DNA of 64,000 nucleotides from JBQLZQ01 sp052168355 (GTDB lineage Bacteria; Pseudomonadota; Alphaproteobacteria; DSM-16000; Inquilinaceae): NCBI GenBank assembly GCA_052168355.1, contig JBQLZQ010000089.1:53567-117566 (forward strand). Direction: 5' to 3'. A model generated the notes under the pieces. The model was not told the origin of the DNA, made no database searches, and was given only the letters and a program-made list of their open reading frames with translations. The position numbers were made by a program, and so were the translations under genes. Of the stretch, positions 37,340-46,154 are shown piece after piece. Numbering within the stretch: position 1 is the stretch's first letter; each line of letters starts with the position of its first letter.

Positions 37340-38617
37340 ATGAACCGGACCGTAACAGCTAGAACGCCCGATGCCCCGGACGGCAGCTTCGAGGGTCTGC
37401 CCGTCACGCCCGTCTGGTCCTCCAACCCGGTGGTCGAATGGCTGATCCTGGAGGGGTGGCGAATCCAGGATATCTCGGAGCTGGTCCGGCAGGTCAGCGA
37501 GCGGCTGGTCGCCGCGGGCATCCCATTGTGGCGGCTGTTCTGCCTGGTGCCCACACTGCACCCGCGCTACGTGGGCAGCGGCTATCGCTGGACCCGTACG
37601 GAGCCGGAAATGTTTCGAGGATTCGGGGAACATGGCGTGCAGCAAACCCCGGCCTTCATGCGCAACCCGCTGCGTCTCGTCATTACCGACGGCTACGATG
37701 CGGTGCGTCGCCGTCTTGACGACAGCTATCAGGCGGGCGAGTTCCCGTTGCTCGACGAGTTGAAGGAGCAAGGCGCCACGGATTATGTCTGCCTGCCGGC
37801 CGAATTCACCAGCGGCCAGAGAACCGCCGTATCCTTTGCCTGTGACGATCCGGCTGGTTTCTCGACGTCCGATTTGCAGACATTCTCCGACCTCCTGCCG
37901 GTCCTGGCCCGGCTGATCGAGCGCGAGACCTTGCGCAGCACGGCTGTCAATCTGCTCGACACCTATGTCGGGCCGGATGCCGGGGCGCGTATCCTGGCGG
38001 GGCAGGTGACCCGTGGCATGTCGCAGACGGTCTATGCCGCCATCTGGTATTGCGATCTGCGCGACTTCACCGGCATGTCCGAACGACTGGAACCCGAGGC
38101 CCTGCTGTCGATGCTCAACGGCTATTTCGAGGCCATGTCGACGGCGATCGAGGCCCATGAGGGCCAGGTACTCAAATTCGTGGGCGACGGCCTGCTGGCG
38201 ATCTTCCCCGTCGACAACCAGTGTTCGGCGGGGATCGCCTGTTCCCGCGCGCTGGACGCCGCCGCCGACGGGGTGGCGGCCATGGCCGCGCTCAACGAGA
38301 TCCGGGCGACCGAAGGCGAGCCGCCGCTCGATTATGGCATCGCCCTGCATCTGGGCGAGGTCATGTACGGCAATATCGGCGGCACCAACCGGCTCGATTT
38401 CACCGTCATCGGCCGCGCGGTCAATGTCGCCAGCCGCATGGAGGATCTGTGCAAGCGGTTCGGCCGGCGTCCGCTGCTGTCGGGCGAGCTTGCCCGCCAT
38501 TGCGGGCGGGATATGGAGCATCTGGGGCGTTTCGATCTGCGCGGCGTGGCGGAACCCCAGGATGTCTATGCCCTCGTGGAGAACGTCCCCAAGCGGTCGG
38601 ACGGCGCAAAGGCCTGA
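37340..38617 (+). CDS. Class III adenylate/guanylate cyclase domain protein
   Basis: Soluble protein of 425 residues. The first 220 residues have no domain I recognise with confidence, possibly GAF-like. Residues about 230-400 form a class III cyclase: WYCDLRDFTGMSERL and KFVGDGLLAIFP carry the two metal aspartates and the purine-contacting lysine, and LDFTVIGRAVNVASRME carries the Asp, Asn and Arg of the active site. The catalytic set appears complete, favouring ATP as substrate. No transmembrane segment is visible. Confidence 0.9.
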   Translation: MNRTVTARTPDAPDGSFEGLPVTPVWSSNPVVEWLILEGWRIQDISELVRQVSERLVAAGIPLWRLFCLVPTLHPRYVGSGYRWTRTEPEMFRGFGEHGVQQTPAFMRNPLRLVITDGYDAVRRRLDDSYQAGEFPLLDELKEQGATDYVCLPAEFTSGQRTAVSFACDDPAGFSTSDLQTFSDLLPVLARLIERETLRSTAVNLLDTYVGPDAGARILAGQVTRGMSQTVYAAIWYCDLRDFTGMSERLEPEALLSMLNGYFEAMSTAIEAHEGQVLKFVGDGLLAIFPVDNQCSAGIACSRALDAAADGVAAMAALNEIRATEGEPPLDYGIALHLGEVMYGNIGGTNRLDFTVIGRAVNVASRMEDLCKRFGRRPLLSGELARHCGRDMEHLGRFDLRGVAEPQDVYALVENVPKRSDGAKA

Positions 38618-38679
38618 CGCGCCATCGCCCCAGGCTCTGCTATGGTCTTGCGGAACAGCAGAGTAAAGGGAGCAAGGCG

Positions 38680-40407
38680 ATGGCACCGGCGTCGGCATCG
38701 TTACCGAACAAGGACACTTTGAAGCGCCGCATCGACCAGGCGATGGGTCGCGACCGGGCCGACCTGGTGATCAGGGACACGCGGTTCCTCAACGTCGTCA
38801 CCGGCGAGGTCGCGTCCGGCGATATCGCGGTTTGCGGCGACCGGATCGTCGGTACCTATGAGAGCTATGAGGGTGTCGAGGAAATCGACGGACGCGATCT
38901 GATCGCGGTTCCCGGCTTTGTCGACACCCATGTCCATTGCGAGTCGACCCTTGTGACGCCGGCCGAGTTCGACCGATGCGTCCTGCCGCGCGGCACCACG
39001 ACGGCGATCTGCGACCCGCACGAGATCAGCAATGTTCTGGGCGAGCAAGGTTTGCAATACTTCCTCGACAGCGCCGAGGCGACCGTGATGGATCTGAGGG
39101 TCCAACTGTCCTCCTGCGTTCCGTCAACGTCGTTGGAAACGGCGGGCGGGCGTCTTGGCGTCGAGGAACTGGCCCGCCACCGGGATCATCCCAAGGTGAT
39201 CGGTCTGGCCGAATTCATGAATTTCCCCGGCCTGCTGCAAAAGGACGAGGAGGTCCTGGACAAGCTCGCGGCCTTCCAGGGAAGCCATATCGACGGGCAT
39301 GCACCCCTGGTCCGGGGGCGGTCGCTCAATGCCTATCTCTCCTGCGGCATCCGCAACTGCCACGAAACGACCGACCGCGACGAGGCGATGGAAAAGCTGC
39401 GCAAGGGCATGCAGGTGCTGATCCGCGACGGCAGCGTCAGCAAGGACGTGCACCAGCTGGCATCCGTCGTATCGCCGGAAACCTCGTCGTTCCTGGGCTT
39501 TTGCACCGACGACCGCAATCCGCTCGATATCGCCGAGGAAGGCCATATCGACCATCTGATCCGCACCGCGATCCGCCTGGGCGCGCCGGTCCCCCATGTC
39601 TATCGGGCGGCCACCTGGTCGGCGGCCACTGGGTTCGGCCTGACCGATCGCGGCCTGATCGCGCCGGGCAAGCGCGCAGATATCGTACTGCTCGACGATC
39701 TGAAAACCTGCGCGGTCAACCGCGTCATCCAGGCCGGCCGGCCGGTGACGCCGGACCGATTCGATGGCCGGCGGGCCATAGCGCCGGTCGGACGTCGCTC
39801 GGTCCGGCTCGATCCGGTCACTCCGGCCGATTTCCAGGTGCCGGGCGCGGGTTCCGGCAGTCCTGTCATCGGCGTCATCCCCGGCAAGATCATCACCGAA
39901 TGGCTGACCGCCGATCTGCCCTATCGCGACGGGCTGCGGCACCCTGACGTCGACCGCGATCTGCTCAAGATCTGCGTGCTCGCCCGGCACGGCGTCAACC
40001 GCAATATCGGCCGCGGTTTCGTTAAGGGCTTCGGGTTTCGGCACGGCGCCCTTGCCTCATCGGTCGGCCATGACAGCCACAATGTGTGTGTCGTGGGGGC
40101 GGACGACGGCGACATGGCGGTGGCGGTCAACCGGCTGATCGACCTGGAAGGCGGGTTCGTCGCCGTGCGCGACGGCGCGGTGGCGGGCGAAATCGCCCTG
40201 CCGCTGGCCGGGCTGATGAGCCTGGAGCCGTTCGAGGCGGTGGAGACGCGCCTCAAGGCGTTGCGCCGGGCGGTCCGCGACATGGGCTGCGCCCTGGACG
40301 AGCCGTTCCTGCAGCTCGCCTTCCTGCCGCTGCCGGTCATCCCGCACCTCAAGATCACCGATCTGGGGCTGGTCGATGTCGACCGGTTCGAACTGGTGGC
40401 GGCGTAA
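38680..40407 (+). CDS. ade: Adenine deaminase
   Basis: Binuclear-metal amidohydrolase of 575 residues that converts adenine to hypoxanthine. ATG 38680 follows AAAGGGAG; the open frame starts earlier, inside the cyclase gene. Motifs of the adenine-specific branch are GFVDTHVHCESTLVTPAEF, TTTAICDPHEISNVLG, HIDGHAPLVRG and the late VGHDSHNVCVVGADDGDM. It may add purine salvage to the pyrimidine degradation capability elsewhere in the window. Confidence 0.94.
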   Translation: MAPASASLPNKDTLKRRIDQAMGRDRADLVIRDTRFLNVVTGEVASGDIAVCGDRIVGTYESYEGVEEIDGRDLIAVPGFVDTHVHCESTLVTPAEFDRCVLPRGTTTAICDPHEISNVLGEQGLQYFLDSAEATVMDLRVQLSSCVPSTSLETAGGRLGVEELARHRDHPKVIGLAEFMNFPGLLQKDEEVLDKLAAFQGSHIDGHAPLVRGRSLNAYLSCGIRNCHETTDRDEAMEKLRKGMQVLIRDGSVSKDVHQLASVVSPETSSFLGFCTDDRNPLDIAEEGHIDHLIRTAIRLGAPVPHVYRAATWSAATGFGLTDRGLIAPGKRADIVLLDDLKTCAVNRVIQAGRPVTPDRFDGRRAIAPVGRRSVRLDPVTPADFQVPGAGSGSPVIGVIPGKIITEWLTADLPYRDGLRHPDVDRDLLKICVLARHGVNRNIGRGFVKGFGFRHGALASSVGHDSHNVCVVGADDGDMAVAVNRLIDLEGGFVAVRDGAVAGEIALPLAGLMSLEPFEAVETRLKALRRAVRDMGCALDEPFLQLAFLPLPVIPHLKITDLGLVDVDRFELVAA

Positions 40408-40443
40408 GCCGAATTGGCGGCCATCTCTGTGGGACCGGATTGC

Positions 40444-41640
40444 CTATCCCGTCCCCAGCCCGGCCACCGCGTCGATCAGCCGGTCGACCTCCGCCTCGCT
40501 GTTGTAATAGTGCGGCGAGGCGCGGACCAGGGGGCCAAGGTCGCGTCTGGCCATGTCGAACAGGGTCGAGGACGGGGTACTGGCCGAGACGTTGATGGAC
40601 CTGGCAGCCAATGCCGCCTTGACCCGATCCGTGGGCAGGTCGTCGACCGTGAAGCTGACGATCCCCGCCTTGTCCCGCCCCTTGTCGTGAACCGTGACGC
40701 CGGGCAGGGCGGTGAGGCCCGCGCGCAGCCTTTGGGCCAGCATGTCCACCCGCGCCCGGATGGCGGGCAGGCCGAGATCCAGGGCGTAGTCCACCGCCAC
40801 CCCCAGCCCGATCTTGCCGGCCACGTGGCCCTCCCAGGTCTCGAACCGGCGGGCGTCGGGTCGGATCTCGAACCGGTCCGGCGCCACCCAGTCGGCGCTG
40901 TGCAGGTCCAGAAAGGGCGGTTCCAGGCGCTCAAGCAAAGACCGGCGGACATAAAGAAAGCCGGTGCCGCGCGGTCCGCGCAGGAATTTGCGGCCGGTGG
41001 CGGTCAGCATGTCGCAGCCGATGGCCTCGACGTCCAGAACCATCTGCCCGGCCGACTGGCAGGCATCCAGCAAGTAGGGAACGCCGGCGGTGCGCGCGAC
41101 CCGGCCGATCGCGGCCGCCGGGTTGATCAGGCCGCCGTTGGTCGGGACATGGGTCACGGCGATCAACCGCGTGCGGTCGTCGATCATCGCCTCAAGCGCC
41201 GCAACGTCCAGCACGCCGTCGCCGTCGTCCGGCACCGTCTCGATCACGGCGCCGGTGCGCCGGGCGATCTGCAACAGGGCGATCACATTGGAGGCGTATT
41301 CCGCCTCGGCCGTCAGGATCCGGTCGCCGGGCCGGAATGGAAGGGCGTAGAACGCCATGTCCCAGGCGCGGGTGGCATTCTCGACCAAGGCGATCTCGTC
41401 GGACGCGCAATTGAGCAGCCGGGCTATGGCGCAGTAAGTGGCCTCGGTTCTCTCCGACTCCCGTGCCGCCGCCTCGTAGCCGCCGATCTCGGCCTCCAGA
41501 CGCAGATGGGCGATCACCGCGTCCGTGACCGGACGTGGCGGCAGGGCGGCGCCGGCGTTGTTGAAATGGGCAACATGGGCAACGCCCGGCGTGTCGGCGC
41601 GGACACGGTCCAAATCGATGGTGTCGCGGTCGGTCGGCAT
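40444..41640 (-). CDS. Class V-fold PLP-dependent enzyme
   Basis: Aminotransferase class V / cysteine-desulfurase-like protein of 398 residues from ATG 41640; a TTG at 41658 would add six residues and overlap the upstream stop. Motifs are FNNAGAALPPRPVTDAVIAH, HVPTNGGLINPAAAIGRV, LLDACQSAGQM and TATGRKFLRGPRGTGF, which carries the cofactor lysine. A catalytic cysteine loop typical of IscS is not evident, so a lyase, epimerase or aminotransferase role is possible. It is coupled to the methyltransferase gene upstream. Confidence 0.85.
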   Translation of the reverse strand: MPTDRDTIDLDRVRADTPGVAHVAHFNNAGAALPPRPVTDAVIAHLRLEAEIGGYEAAARESERTEATYCAIARLLNCASDEIALVENATRAWDMAFYALPFRPGDRILTAEAEYASNVIALLQIARRTGAVIETVPDDGDGVLDVAALEAMIDDRTRLIAVTHVPTNGGLINPAAAIGRVARTAGVPYLLDACQSAGQMVLDVEAIGCDMLTATGRKFLRGPRGTGFLYVRRSLLERLEPPFLDLHSADWVAPDRFEIRPDARRFETWEGHVAGKIGLGVAVDYALDLGLPAIRARVDMLAQRLRAGLTALPGVTVHDKGRDKAGIVSFTVDDLPTDRVKAALAARSINVSASTPSSTLFDMARRDLGPLVRASPHYYNSEAEVDRLIDAVAGLGTG

Positions 41641-41654
41641 GGTGCTTGGTTCCG

Positions 41655-42347
41655 TCAACCGGGTTTGCCCAGAACGGCGACGCGTGTGGTTTCCTCCAGA
41701 ACGAAACCATCGGGCCCCGGCCGGGCCGCGTCGTGAAACCGGCGTTCCAGGTCGGTCAAACCGTCGATGATGACTGCCCGCCGCGGATCGACATCGATCA
41801 GCGAGCGGCGGAACGCATCGAAACCGTCGTAGCGGGTCTGTGTGCGATAGCGTGTCTCGGCCAGCAATGTCAGGGGGCCGGCGGCGGCCCTGCCGATGGC
41901 CGCCTGCGCGGCGGCGCGGACCGACGTTTCGTCGTCGACCAGCGTCATCAACGCGCCGTGGGCACCGACGGCCACCGGTTCGGCGATATAGACGCGGCCG
42001 CCGGGGCGCAGTGCCCGCGCAGCGGCGATCAGGGCGTCGTCCTGACGGTCCACGGAGACATGATGCAGGCTGCGAAAAAAGATCGCCAGATCGGTCGCCG
42101 CGTCGTTGATCGGAAGGTCCTCGGCCGTGCCGAACAGATAGATTTCATCCCCCGCCGGATCGGCGGCCCAGGCGCGGGCGAGGGCGGCGTCGCTGCATTC
42201 CACTCCGACCATCCGGGCCCCGCGCAGGGTCAGCGCCCGCACCAGATCGCCGCTCCCGCAGCCGATATCGATCCCCTCCCGGCCGGCGACCGGGACCAGG
42301 GTTTCCAATACGTCCGTATGAGCGCGCAACGGCGGATCGGCGAACAT
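41655..42347 (-). CDS. Class I SAM-dependent methyltransferase
   Basis: Protein of 230 residues with Rossmann motif I (GIDIGCGSGDLVRAL), motif II acidic end (MVGVECSDAAL) and motif IV-V region DLAIFFRSLHHV and LRPGGRVYIAEP. The pattern is that of the Methyltransf_11 group of small-molecule enzymes. It lies directly upstream of the class V PLP enzyme gene in the same direction. Substrate unknown; the pairing suggests modification of an amino compound. Confidence 0.82.
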   Translation of the reverse strand: MFADPPLRAHTDVLETLVPVAGREGIDIGCGSGDLVRALTLRGARMVGVECSDAALARAWAADPAGDEIYLFGTAEDLPINDAATDLAIFFRSLHHVSVDRQDDALIAAARALRPGGRVYIAEPVAVGAHGALMTLVDDETSVRAAAQAAIGRAAAGPLTLLAETRYRTQTRYDGFDAFRRSLIDVDPRRAVIIDGLTDLERRFHDAARPGPDGFVLEETTRVAVLGKPG

Positions 42348-42399
42348 GCCGTCTGGTATCAGAACCCGGGCCGACGATCCAGGCCGCGCGCTGCGACCG

Positions 42400-42843
42400 T
42401 CAGCGCACGACGATGCAGGTACAGGTCGCGTGCGAGGTTACCTTGAGCGAAACGCTGCCCAGCAACAAGCCGCGCAGCCGACCCAGGCCTCGGTTGCCCA
42501 TGACGATGGTATCGATGTCATGATGTGCCGCGAAGTCCAGGATGCAGGCGGCGGGGTCGCCGAAGTCCGTGTGGCGGCTGACGGTCGCGACCCCGGCATC
42601 TTCGGCCCGGGCCACCGCGTTGGCCAGCAGACCTTCGCCGATCGCGCGATAGATGGCCGACGGCGTATCGGGGATGTGCTCCACCCGCGCATAGGCTTCC
42701 AGGGCCTCCGGCGGCCGTTCCTCCCGCCCGACATAGATGATGTAGAGCGACGCCTCCTTCCATTTGACCAGGTCGATCGCGTAATCGAGCGCCCTGAAGG
42801 CCTGATCCGATCCGTCTATGGCGGCCAAGATGCGTTGGGCCAT
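42400..42843 (-). CDS. Universal stress protein A family
   Basis: Single-domain UspA protein of 147 residues. RILAAIDGSDQAFRALDYAI begins the fold, and the ATP-binding motif is MGNRGLGRLRGLLLGSVSLK (G-x2-G-x9-G-S type). GGAAGGA precedes ATG 42843. Role in stress survival is by family. Confidence 0.9.
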   Translation of the reverse strand: MAQRILAAIDGSDQAFRALDYAIDLVKWKEASLYIIYVGREERPPEALEAYARVEHIPDTPSAIYRAIGEGLLANAVARAEDAGVATVSRHTDFGDPAACILDFAAHHDIDTIVMGNRGLGRLRGLLLGSVSLKVTSHATCTCIVVR

Positions 42844-42992
42844 GGCTCGGTTTTCCTTCCCTCTTGGAACCTCGTAAGCAAGATTCCGCAGGGAGCATGC
42901 TGGTCGATGACCCGCATGGTCGCATTGACCTCGGTCAAGTCCATGGGCCTATGTCCGAGATCGGCGTCCCCGACGCCGCGGCCGGCCGCCGC

Positions 42993-43619
42993 TCACCGGG
43001 ACGCGGAAAGGGCGGCCCCCGGCCGTGCGGGATAGATGAACCCATAGGCGGGGTAGGTGGTGATGCCGTAGCTGTCGGATGGGTCGTACCAGAAATGGGT
43101 CTGGCTCCAGTCGTTTCCGGGCGACACGTCCTTGACCCGCATGCCGGCGTTGATGCGGCCACGGGTGGCGGCATCCCACCCCCAGTTGGCGTGATCCACG
43201 ACGATTTCACGCGGGCCGAGGATTTGCCGAACGACAGCGACGTGGCCGTACCGCAGCTTGTCGGTCTGGCGCAGGACCAGAACGGCGCCGGGCGCCGGGC
43301 GGCTGCCGCGGTCGTAGCGGCCGGCCGCCGCCGACCACCAGGTCCATGCATCGCCACGGATGTCGAAACCCGAGACCTGCCGCACATAGGGAACGCACTG
43401 CCAGCCGGTTTCCGGCAGTGGCGGCGCGATCGCGGCAAATCGCGGTGGGGTGGGCGATTGAACCGGTTGCTGGGGTTGCGTGGCGCAACCGCTCAGCCCC
43501 AGCAGGATGACGGCGGCAAGAACCGTGGGCATCGACACCGAAAAGCGCCCGATCCGGCCGAAGCCAGGCATGGAGAGTCCGCCCAGAGTGCCGCTTGGCG
43601 CCTTGCCCGCTGGTGTCAT
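42993..43619 (-). CDS. CHAP-domain lipoprotein, putative cell-wall amidase/peptidase
   Basis: Exported protein. ATG 43619 is chosen because GAGG precedes it, though 43694 and 43571 are possible. A lipobox LSGC marks lipidation at Cys45 of this start. The CHAP domain has its catalytic Cys in WQCVPYVRQVSG and His in RYGHVAVVRQI, followed by VVDHANW. Such enzymes cleave peptidoglycan cross-links or stem peptides. It stands alone between the usp gene and glucokinase. Confidence 0.8.
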   Translation of the reverse strand: MTPAGKAPSGTLGGLSMPGFGRIGRFSVSMPTVLAAVILLGLSGCATQPQQPVQSPTPPRFAAIAPPLPETGWQCVPYVRQVSGFDIRGDAWTWWSAAAGRYDRGSRPAPGAVLVLRQTDKLRYGHVAVVRQILGPREIVVDHANWGWDAATRGRINAGMRVKDVSPGNDWSQTHFWYDPSDSYGITTYPAYGFIYPARPGAALSASR

Positions 43620-43760
43620 CCTGCCTCGTCTGGCTATCGACATCGCTGCGACCCGCTTACCGAAGAACCGACTGTGCGCCACACCCTCATGCATGGCCGA
43701 TTAACAAGTTCCTAACGCCGGTCCATGGGGCTATGGCAAGCGGTCGTCAGGGGCGTCGGT

Positions 43761-44729
43761 TCAATCGGCCATCGGCCGCTCCAGCACCGATTTCAGACCC
43801 AGAAAGGCGGGCGTGGGGTGGGTGACGACATAGGTTGGAATGTCTTGCAGATAGGTGCTGAGGCGTCCCTTGCCCTCGAACCGGGCCCGAAACTCCGACC
43901 GGTCGAACAGGGGACCCAGCTTCGGGACAATGCCTCCGGCGACATAGATGCCGCCGCGGGCGCCCAGGGTCAGGGCCAGGTTGCCGGCAATGGTGCCCAG
44001 CATCGCGCAGAACATGTCCACCGCCTCCACGCACAGCGGATCCAGATCGCCCAGCGCCGCCTCCGACACCTCGCGGGGTTCGCGCGCCCGCGCATCCTGC
44101 CCGTCCAGGGCCGCCAACGTCTCGTAAAGGTTGGACAGACCCATGCCCGACAGACACCGTTCGCCGGAAACATGGGTGAACCGCTGACGCAGGCGGTGCA
44201 GGACGGCTTCTTCCCGCTCGGTGACCGCCGCCATGGTGACGTGGCCGCCTTCGCCGGCCAGGGCCGTCCACCGGTCCCGCGATGGCACCAGCCCCGACAC
44301 GCCAAGCCCGGTGCCGGGCCCCAGGACGCCGATCGGCTGATCGGGTTCGGCCTTTCCGGCGCCGATCTGACGGCGATCCGCATCGGTCAGGTGCGGGACG
44401 CTGAGCGCCACGGCCGTGAAATCGTTGACCACCTCCAACCGGTCCAGCCCCAGATGCTCGCGCAGTTCCGACACCGAGAACGCCCAGGCGTGGTTGGTCA
44501 GCCCGACCCGATCCTCGGTGACCGGACCGGCGATGGCGAACGCCGCCTTGGTCGGCGGACGGGGTGGCTTGACCTGCTCCAGATACGCGCCGGCGGCATC
44601 GCGCAGCGTGGGATAGTCCGCGCACCGCAGGATCAGCACATCGTGCACGCCGCCGCGGTCGGTCAAGGCGAAACGCGCATTGGTGGCGCCAAGATCGGCG
44701 ACCAGCGAGGGGGGCGGGGGAGCGGGCAA
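43761..44729 (-). CDS. glk: Glucokinase
   Basis: ATP-dependent glucose kinase of 322 residues of the bacterial Glk family. Motifs are LVADLGATNARFAL (phosphate loop), AFAIAGPV, NDFTAVALSVPHL (catalytic Asp), and GPGTGLGVSGLV. The start appears to be TTG 44729 without a good ribosome site, so the exact start is uncertain. It is 24 bases downstream of otsA in the same direction, so glucose released from trehalose could be rephosphorylated. Confidence 0.93.
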   Translation of the reverse strand: MPAPPPPSLVADLGATNARFALTDRGGVHDVLILRCADYPTLRDAAGAYLEQVKPPRPPTKAAFAIAGPVTEDRVGLTNHAWAFSVSELREHLGLDRLEVVNDFTAVALSVPHLTDADRRQIGAGKAEPDQPIGVLGPGTGLGVSGLVPSRDRWTALAGEGGHVTMAAVTEREEAVLHRLRQRFTHVSGERCLSGMGLSNLYETLAALDGQDARAREPREVSEAALGDLDPLCVEAVDMFCAMLGTIAGNLALTLGARGGIYVAGGIVPKLGPLFDRSEFRARFEGKGRLSTYLQDIPTYVVTHPTPAFLGLKSVLERPMAD

Positions 44730-44753
44730 TGGAGGTACTGAGCCGGAGGGCTG

Positions 44754-46154
44754 CTAGGCCGAGGCGCGAAGCCGGTCGGCGTCGTGCGGTGCCGTCAACC
44801 GGTCGACGAAATGCTCGCGCCAATGGGTGATGTCGTTGGCTCGCAGCACGGCGATCAGGGTTTCGAACCGTTCCCGGCGTTCCTCCAGCGGCATGGACAG
44901 GCCGCGCTGGAGGTTCTCGCCAATGCCTTCGACGTCATAGGGGTTGACGATCAGGGCGGCATCCATCTCCGCCGCCGCGCCGGCGAAGCGCGACAGCACC
45001 AGAACGCCGGGGTCCTCGGGATCCTGAGCGGCGACGTATTCCTTGGCCACCAGGTTCATGCCGTCGCGCAGCGGCGTGACCAGGCCGATCCTGCTGCTGC
45101 GGTAGAACCCCAACAGGTTCCGCCGCGAAAAGCTTTTATTGAGGTAGCGGATGGGCACCCAGTCGAATTCGGCGAACATGCCGTTGATATGACCGGCCTG
45201 CTCCTCCAGCTCTCGCCGGATCTCGATGTATTCCTTGACCGCGCTGCGCGTGGGCGGGGCGATCTGCATCAGGGTGACGCGGCCCCGATTGGCGGGATAG
45301 TTCTCTAGCAAACAATGAAAGGCATGGAACCGCTGGGGCAACCCCTTGGAATAATCCAGCCGGTCGACGCCGATGATCAGGTCGCGGTCAATCAGGCTTT
45401 TACGGAGCCGCTGGGTCTGCCGCGCATTGGCGGCGATGGCGGCCTGACGCTCGATATCCGGCGTCTCGATGCTGATCGGGAACGCCTCCACCCGCAGCGT
45501 CCGCCCGAAGGCGCGGACAGTGGATCCGGCCAGGATTTCCGCCCCGGCCTCGTTGACCAGATAGGACAGGAAGGCGTCGCGGTCGGCCTCGGTCTGGAAC
45601 CCGACCAGGTCGTAGGCGCACAGCGACCGCACCAGCGTCTCGTGATTGGGCAGCGCCAGCAGGATCTGCTCGACGGGAAACGGCGTATGCAGAAAAAAGC
45701 CGATCTTTTGCTTCGACCCGACATGGCGGAGCTGTTCGCCGACCGGGATCAGGTGATAGTCCTGAACCCAGACGATGTCGTCGGGCTTCAGCAGCGGCGC
45801 CAGTTTGGCCGCGAAAAGGGCATTCACCCGCAGATAGCCGGCAAAGGTGCGCCGACTGAATTCGGTCAGGTCCAACCGGTAGTGGAACAGCGGCCACAGG
45901 GTGGAGTTGGCGAAACCGTTGTAATACTCCTCGTAATCCCGGCGGCTGAGGTCGATGGTCGCATAGGTCAGCTTCCCCACGTCGAACAGTTTGGGCTGGT
46001 CGTCCGGTTTGGCCAGAACCTCGCCGCTCCAACCGAACCAGATGCCCCCACTCTTCTTCAGGGCGGCGAGCATGGCCACCGCCAGACCGCCTGACGCAGC
46101 CTTGCCTTCGTCGACCGGGGCAACCCGGTTGGAAACGACGACGAGACGGCTCAA
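44754..46154 (-). CDS. otsA: Trehalose-6-phosphate synthase
   Basis: GT20 glycosyltransferase of 466 residues that joins UDP-glucose and glucose-6-phosphate. Start is TTG 46154, which overlaps the upstream stop (TTGA) and has GGGAGGA seven bases before it; the longer reading lacks support. The chain begins LSRLVVVSNRVAPVDEGKAA and includes WVQDYHLIPVGEQLRHVG, GVDRLDYSKGLPQRFHAF and GMNLVAKEYVAAQ. No OtsB phosphatase is in view, and the GH15 neighbour upstream is co-transcribed. Confidence 0.96.
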   Translation of the reverse strand: MSRLVVVSNRVAPVDEGKAASGGLAVAMLAALKKSGGIWFGWSGEVLAKPDDQPKLFDVGKLTYATIDLSRRDYEEYYNGFANSTLWPLFHYRLDLTEFSRRTFAGYLRVNALFAAKLAPLLKPDDIVWVQDYHLIPVGEQLRHVGSKQKIGFFLHTPFPVEQILLALPNHETLVRSLCAYDLVGFQTEADRDAFLSYLVNEAGAEILAGSTVRAFGRTLRVEAFPISIETPDIERQAAIAANARQTQRLRKSLIDRDLIIGVDRLDYSKGLPQRFHAFHCLLENYPANRGRVTLMQIAPPTRSAVKEYIEIRRELEEQAGHINGMFAEFDWVPIRYLNKSFSRRNLLGFYRSSRIGLVTPLRDGMNLVAKEYVAAQDPEDPGVLVLSRFAGAAAEMDAALIVNPYDVEGIGENLQRGLSMPLEERRERFETLIAVLRANDITHWREHFVDRLTAPHDADRLRASA

